Below, in pieces: positions 22,014-22,583 of a stretch of DNA of 22,583 nt (position 1 is the stretch's first letter; each line of letters starts with the position of its first letter). The stretch is from the NCBI GenBank assembly GCA_035531775.1, contig DATKSG010000013.1:1-22583 (forward strand). The letters are read 5' to 3'. Below the pieces are notes generated by a model that saw only the letters and a list, made by a program, of their open reading frames with translations, searched no databases and was not told where the DNA came from. The position numbers and the translations under genes were made by a program. Source of the stretch: DATKSG01 sp035531775. Its GTDB lineage: Bacteria; Actinomycetota; Acidimicrobiia; Acidimicrobiales; UBA8190.

Positions 22014-22583
22014 ATGGGGCCGTTGACCGGGCTCGGAGCGTCGGACCTGGCCGCAGCCATGTCTACCTACCGGGATGTGCTGCGCCAGCACCAGGAGACC
22101 ATCAACCGGCTGAACGTCTACCCCGTCCCCGACGGTGACACCGGCACCAATATGGCCCTCACGCTCGAGGCGGTGGTGGCCGAGATCGCCGGAATCGGCG
22201 ACTCCGAGCCTGCCGACCCCTCCGTGCCTGCCGGCGGCTCCGAGCCCGCCGGCCCCTCCATGGCCCGGGTGTGCAAGGCGGTGGCCCACGGGTCGCTGAT
22301 GGGTGCTCGGGGCAACTCGGGTGTGATTCTGTCGCAGCTGCTGCGAGGGCTCACCGGCGTGCTGGCCGGCGCCGAGGAAGCCTCGGGCCCGGCCCTGGCC
22401 GAGGCACTGGCGGCAGCCGACGAGGCCGCCCGTCAGGCAGTGCTGCGTCCGGTGGAGGGCACCATCTTGACCGTGGCCCGGGCGGCAGCCGAAGGAGCCC
22501 AAGTGGCCGCCAAAGGGGGTGGGGGCATCCTCCAGGTGGCCGAAGGCGCCCGGGAGGCGGCGGCCGAGGCCCTGGCCCGCACA
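22014..22583 (+). CDS. DAK2/FakA-like kinase domain protein, 5' part
   Basis: The first 190 codons are visible; the gene runs off the window. NVYPVPDGDTGTNM carries the aspartates that bind the Mg-nucleotide in DhaL/DAK2 domains, and GSLMGARGNSGVILSQLLRG and RPVEGTILTVARAAAEGA are further family blocks. Proteins of this type (YloV, FakA) bind ATP; FakA with the fatty-acid carrier FakB phosphorylates exogenous fatty acids, and the full length is about 500-560 residues. Compared with relatives there is an added Pro/Ser/Glu-rich loop at about residues 61-83, made by a 36-bp-period duplication. The rpmB-DAK2 neighbourhood is widely conserved, usually followed by recG, which would lie beyond the window. 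ATG 22014 follows TAGCAT by 6 nt, so the transcript is probably leaderless. Confidence 0.9.
   Translation, partial: MGPLTGLGASDLAAAMSTYRDVLRQHQETINRLNVYPVPDGDTGTNMALTLEAVVAEIAGIGDSEPADPSVPAGGSEPAGPSMARVCKAVAHGSLMGARGNSGVILSQLLRGLTGVLAGAEEASGPALAEALAAADEAARQAVLRPVEGTILTVARAAAEGAQVAAKGGGGILQVAEGAREAAAEALART
22197..22259 (+). repeat. 27-bp imperfect duplication inside the DAK2 gene
   Basis: The 27 bp at 22197-22223 recur at 22233-22259 with three mismatches, after a 9-bp spacer. They encode GDSEPADPS and GGSEPAGPS. The period of 36 bp keeps the frame, and the segment falls in a loop between conserved blocks. Confidence 0.8.

Noticed and set aside
21957..22502. Open upstream extension of the rpmB frame
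   Set aside because: bL28 starts at GTG 21956 with a good ribosome binding site; the extension is antisense to the DAK2 gene.

Overview
The window is high-GC DNA with strong G/C bias at third codon positions, densely packed genes, frequent GTG/TTG starts, stop-start ATGA overlaps and several start codons lying only 6-9 nt after a TAnnnT -10 hexamer. Together with a GTP-type PEP carboxykinase, a DevR/DosR-like regulator, a UvrD2-like helicase, a mycobacterial-type alpha-methylacyl-CoA racemase and the grouping ddl ... thiL ... rpmB - DAK2, this points to an actinobacterium, most likely a deep-branching one such as Acidimicrobiia. The class assignment is inference; no rRNA or tRNA gene is visible.

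Layout. 1-201: 3' end of a gene made of about seven copies of a 21-30 bp repeat (a lysine/alanine/proline-rich tail in the preferred frame). 376-4453: three overlapping genes for prepilin-type proteins in the order PilV-like, PilW-like, PilX-like, a minor-pilin operon of somewhat lower GC than the rest. 4479-5693: fabZ and exonuclease III (xth). 5729-7558 (minus): UvrD2-like helicase. 7582-11798 (plus): alpha/beta hydrolase, a membrane-anchored MurF-like ligase, a divergent D-Ala-D-Ala ligase and a PH/SHOCT membrane protein. MurF-like and Ddl together would make D-Ala-D-Ala and attach it to the peptidoglycan precursor. 11805-12893 (minus): galactokinase without other Leloir genes nearby. 12942-15385 (plus): a second alpha/beta hydrolase, a CoA-transferase III/racemase and a small membrane protein, probably one operon. 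15399-15635 (minus): stand-alone Lrp/AsnC effector domain, divergent from an MFS transporter (15730-17136). 17174-18964 (minus): pckG, divergent from thiL (19069-20097), which is followed by an orphan DevR/DosR-like response regulator (20128-20775). 20847-21740 (minus): remnant of an ADP-forming acyl-CoA synthetase that lacks its N-terminal domain and apparently its ATP-grasp core. 21741-21956 (minus): ribosomal protein bL28, divergent from a DAK2/FakA-like kinase that runs off the window end.

The most unusual signal is not a gene family. At least six gene 3' ends carry short tandem duplications of different sequence and period (window start, xth, the second hydrolase, MFS, devR-like, rpmB), and in four of these the duplicated unit contains the gene's own stop codon. 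The clearest is a six-copy 13-bp array, each copy beginning TGA or TAA, between the devR-like gene and the convergent acyl-CoA synthetase remnant. Other notable points are the overlapping divergent -10 elements of rpmB and the DAK2 gene, the acyl-CoA synthetase remnant whose reading frame starts right at the rpmB stop codon, the membrane-fused MurF, and the NN-rich repeat body of the PilX-like protein. No CRISPR array, insertion sequence, phage gene or recognisable defence system is present.
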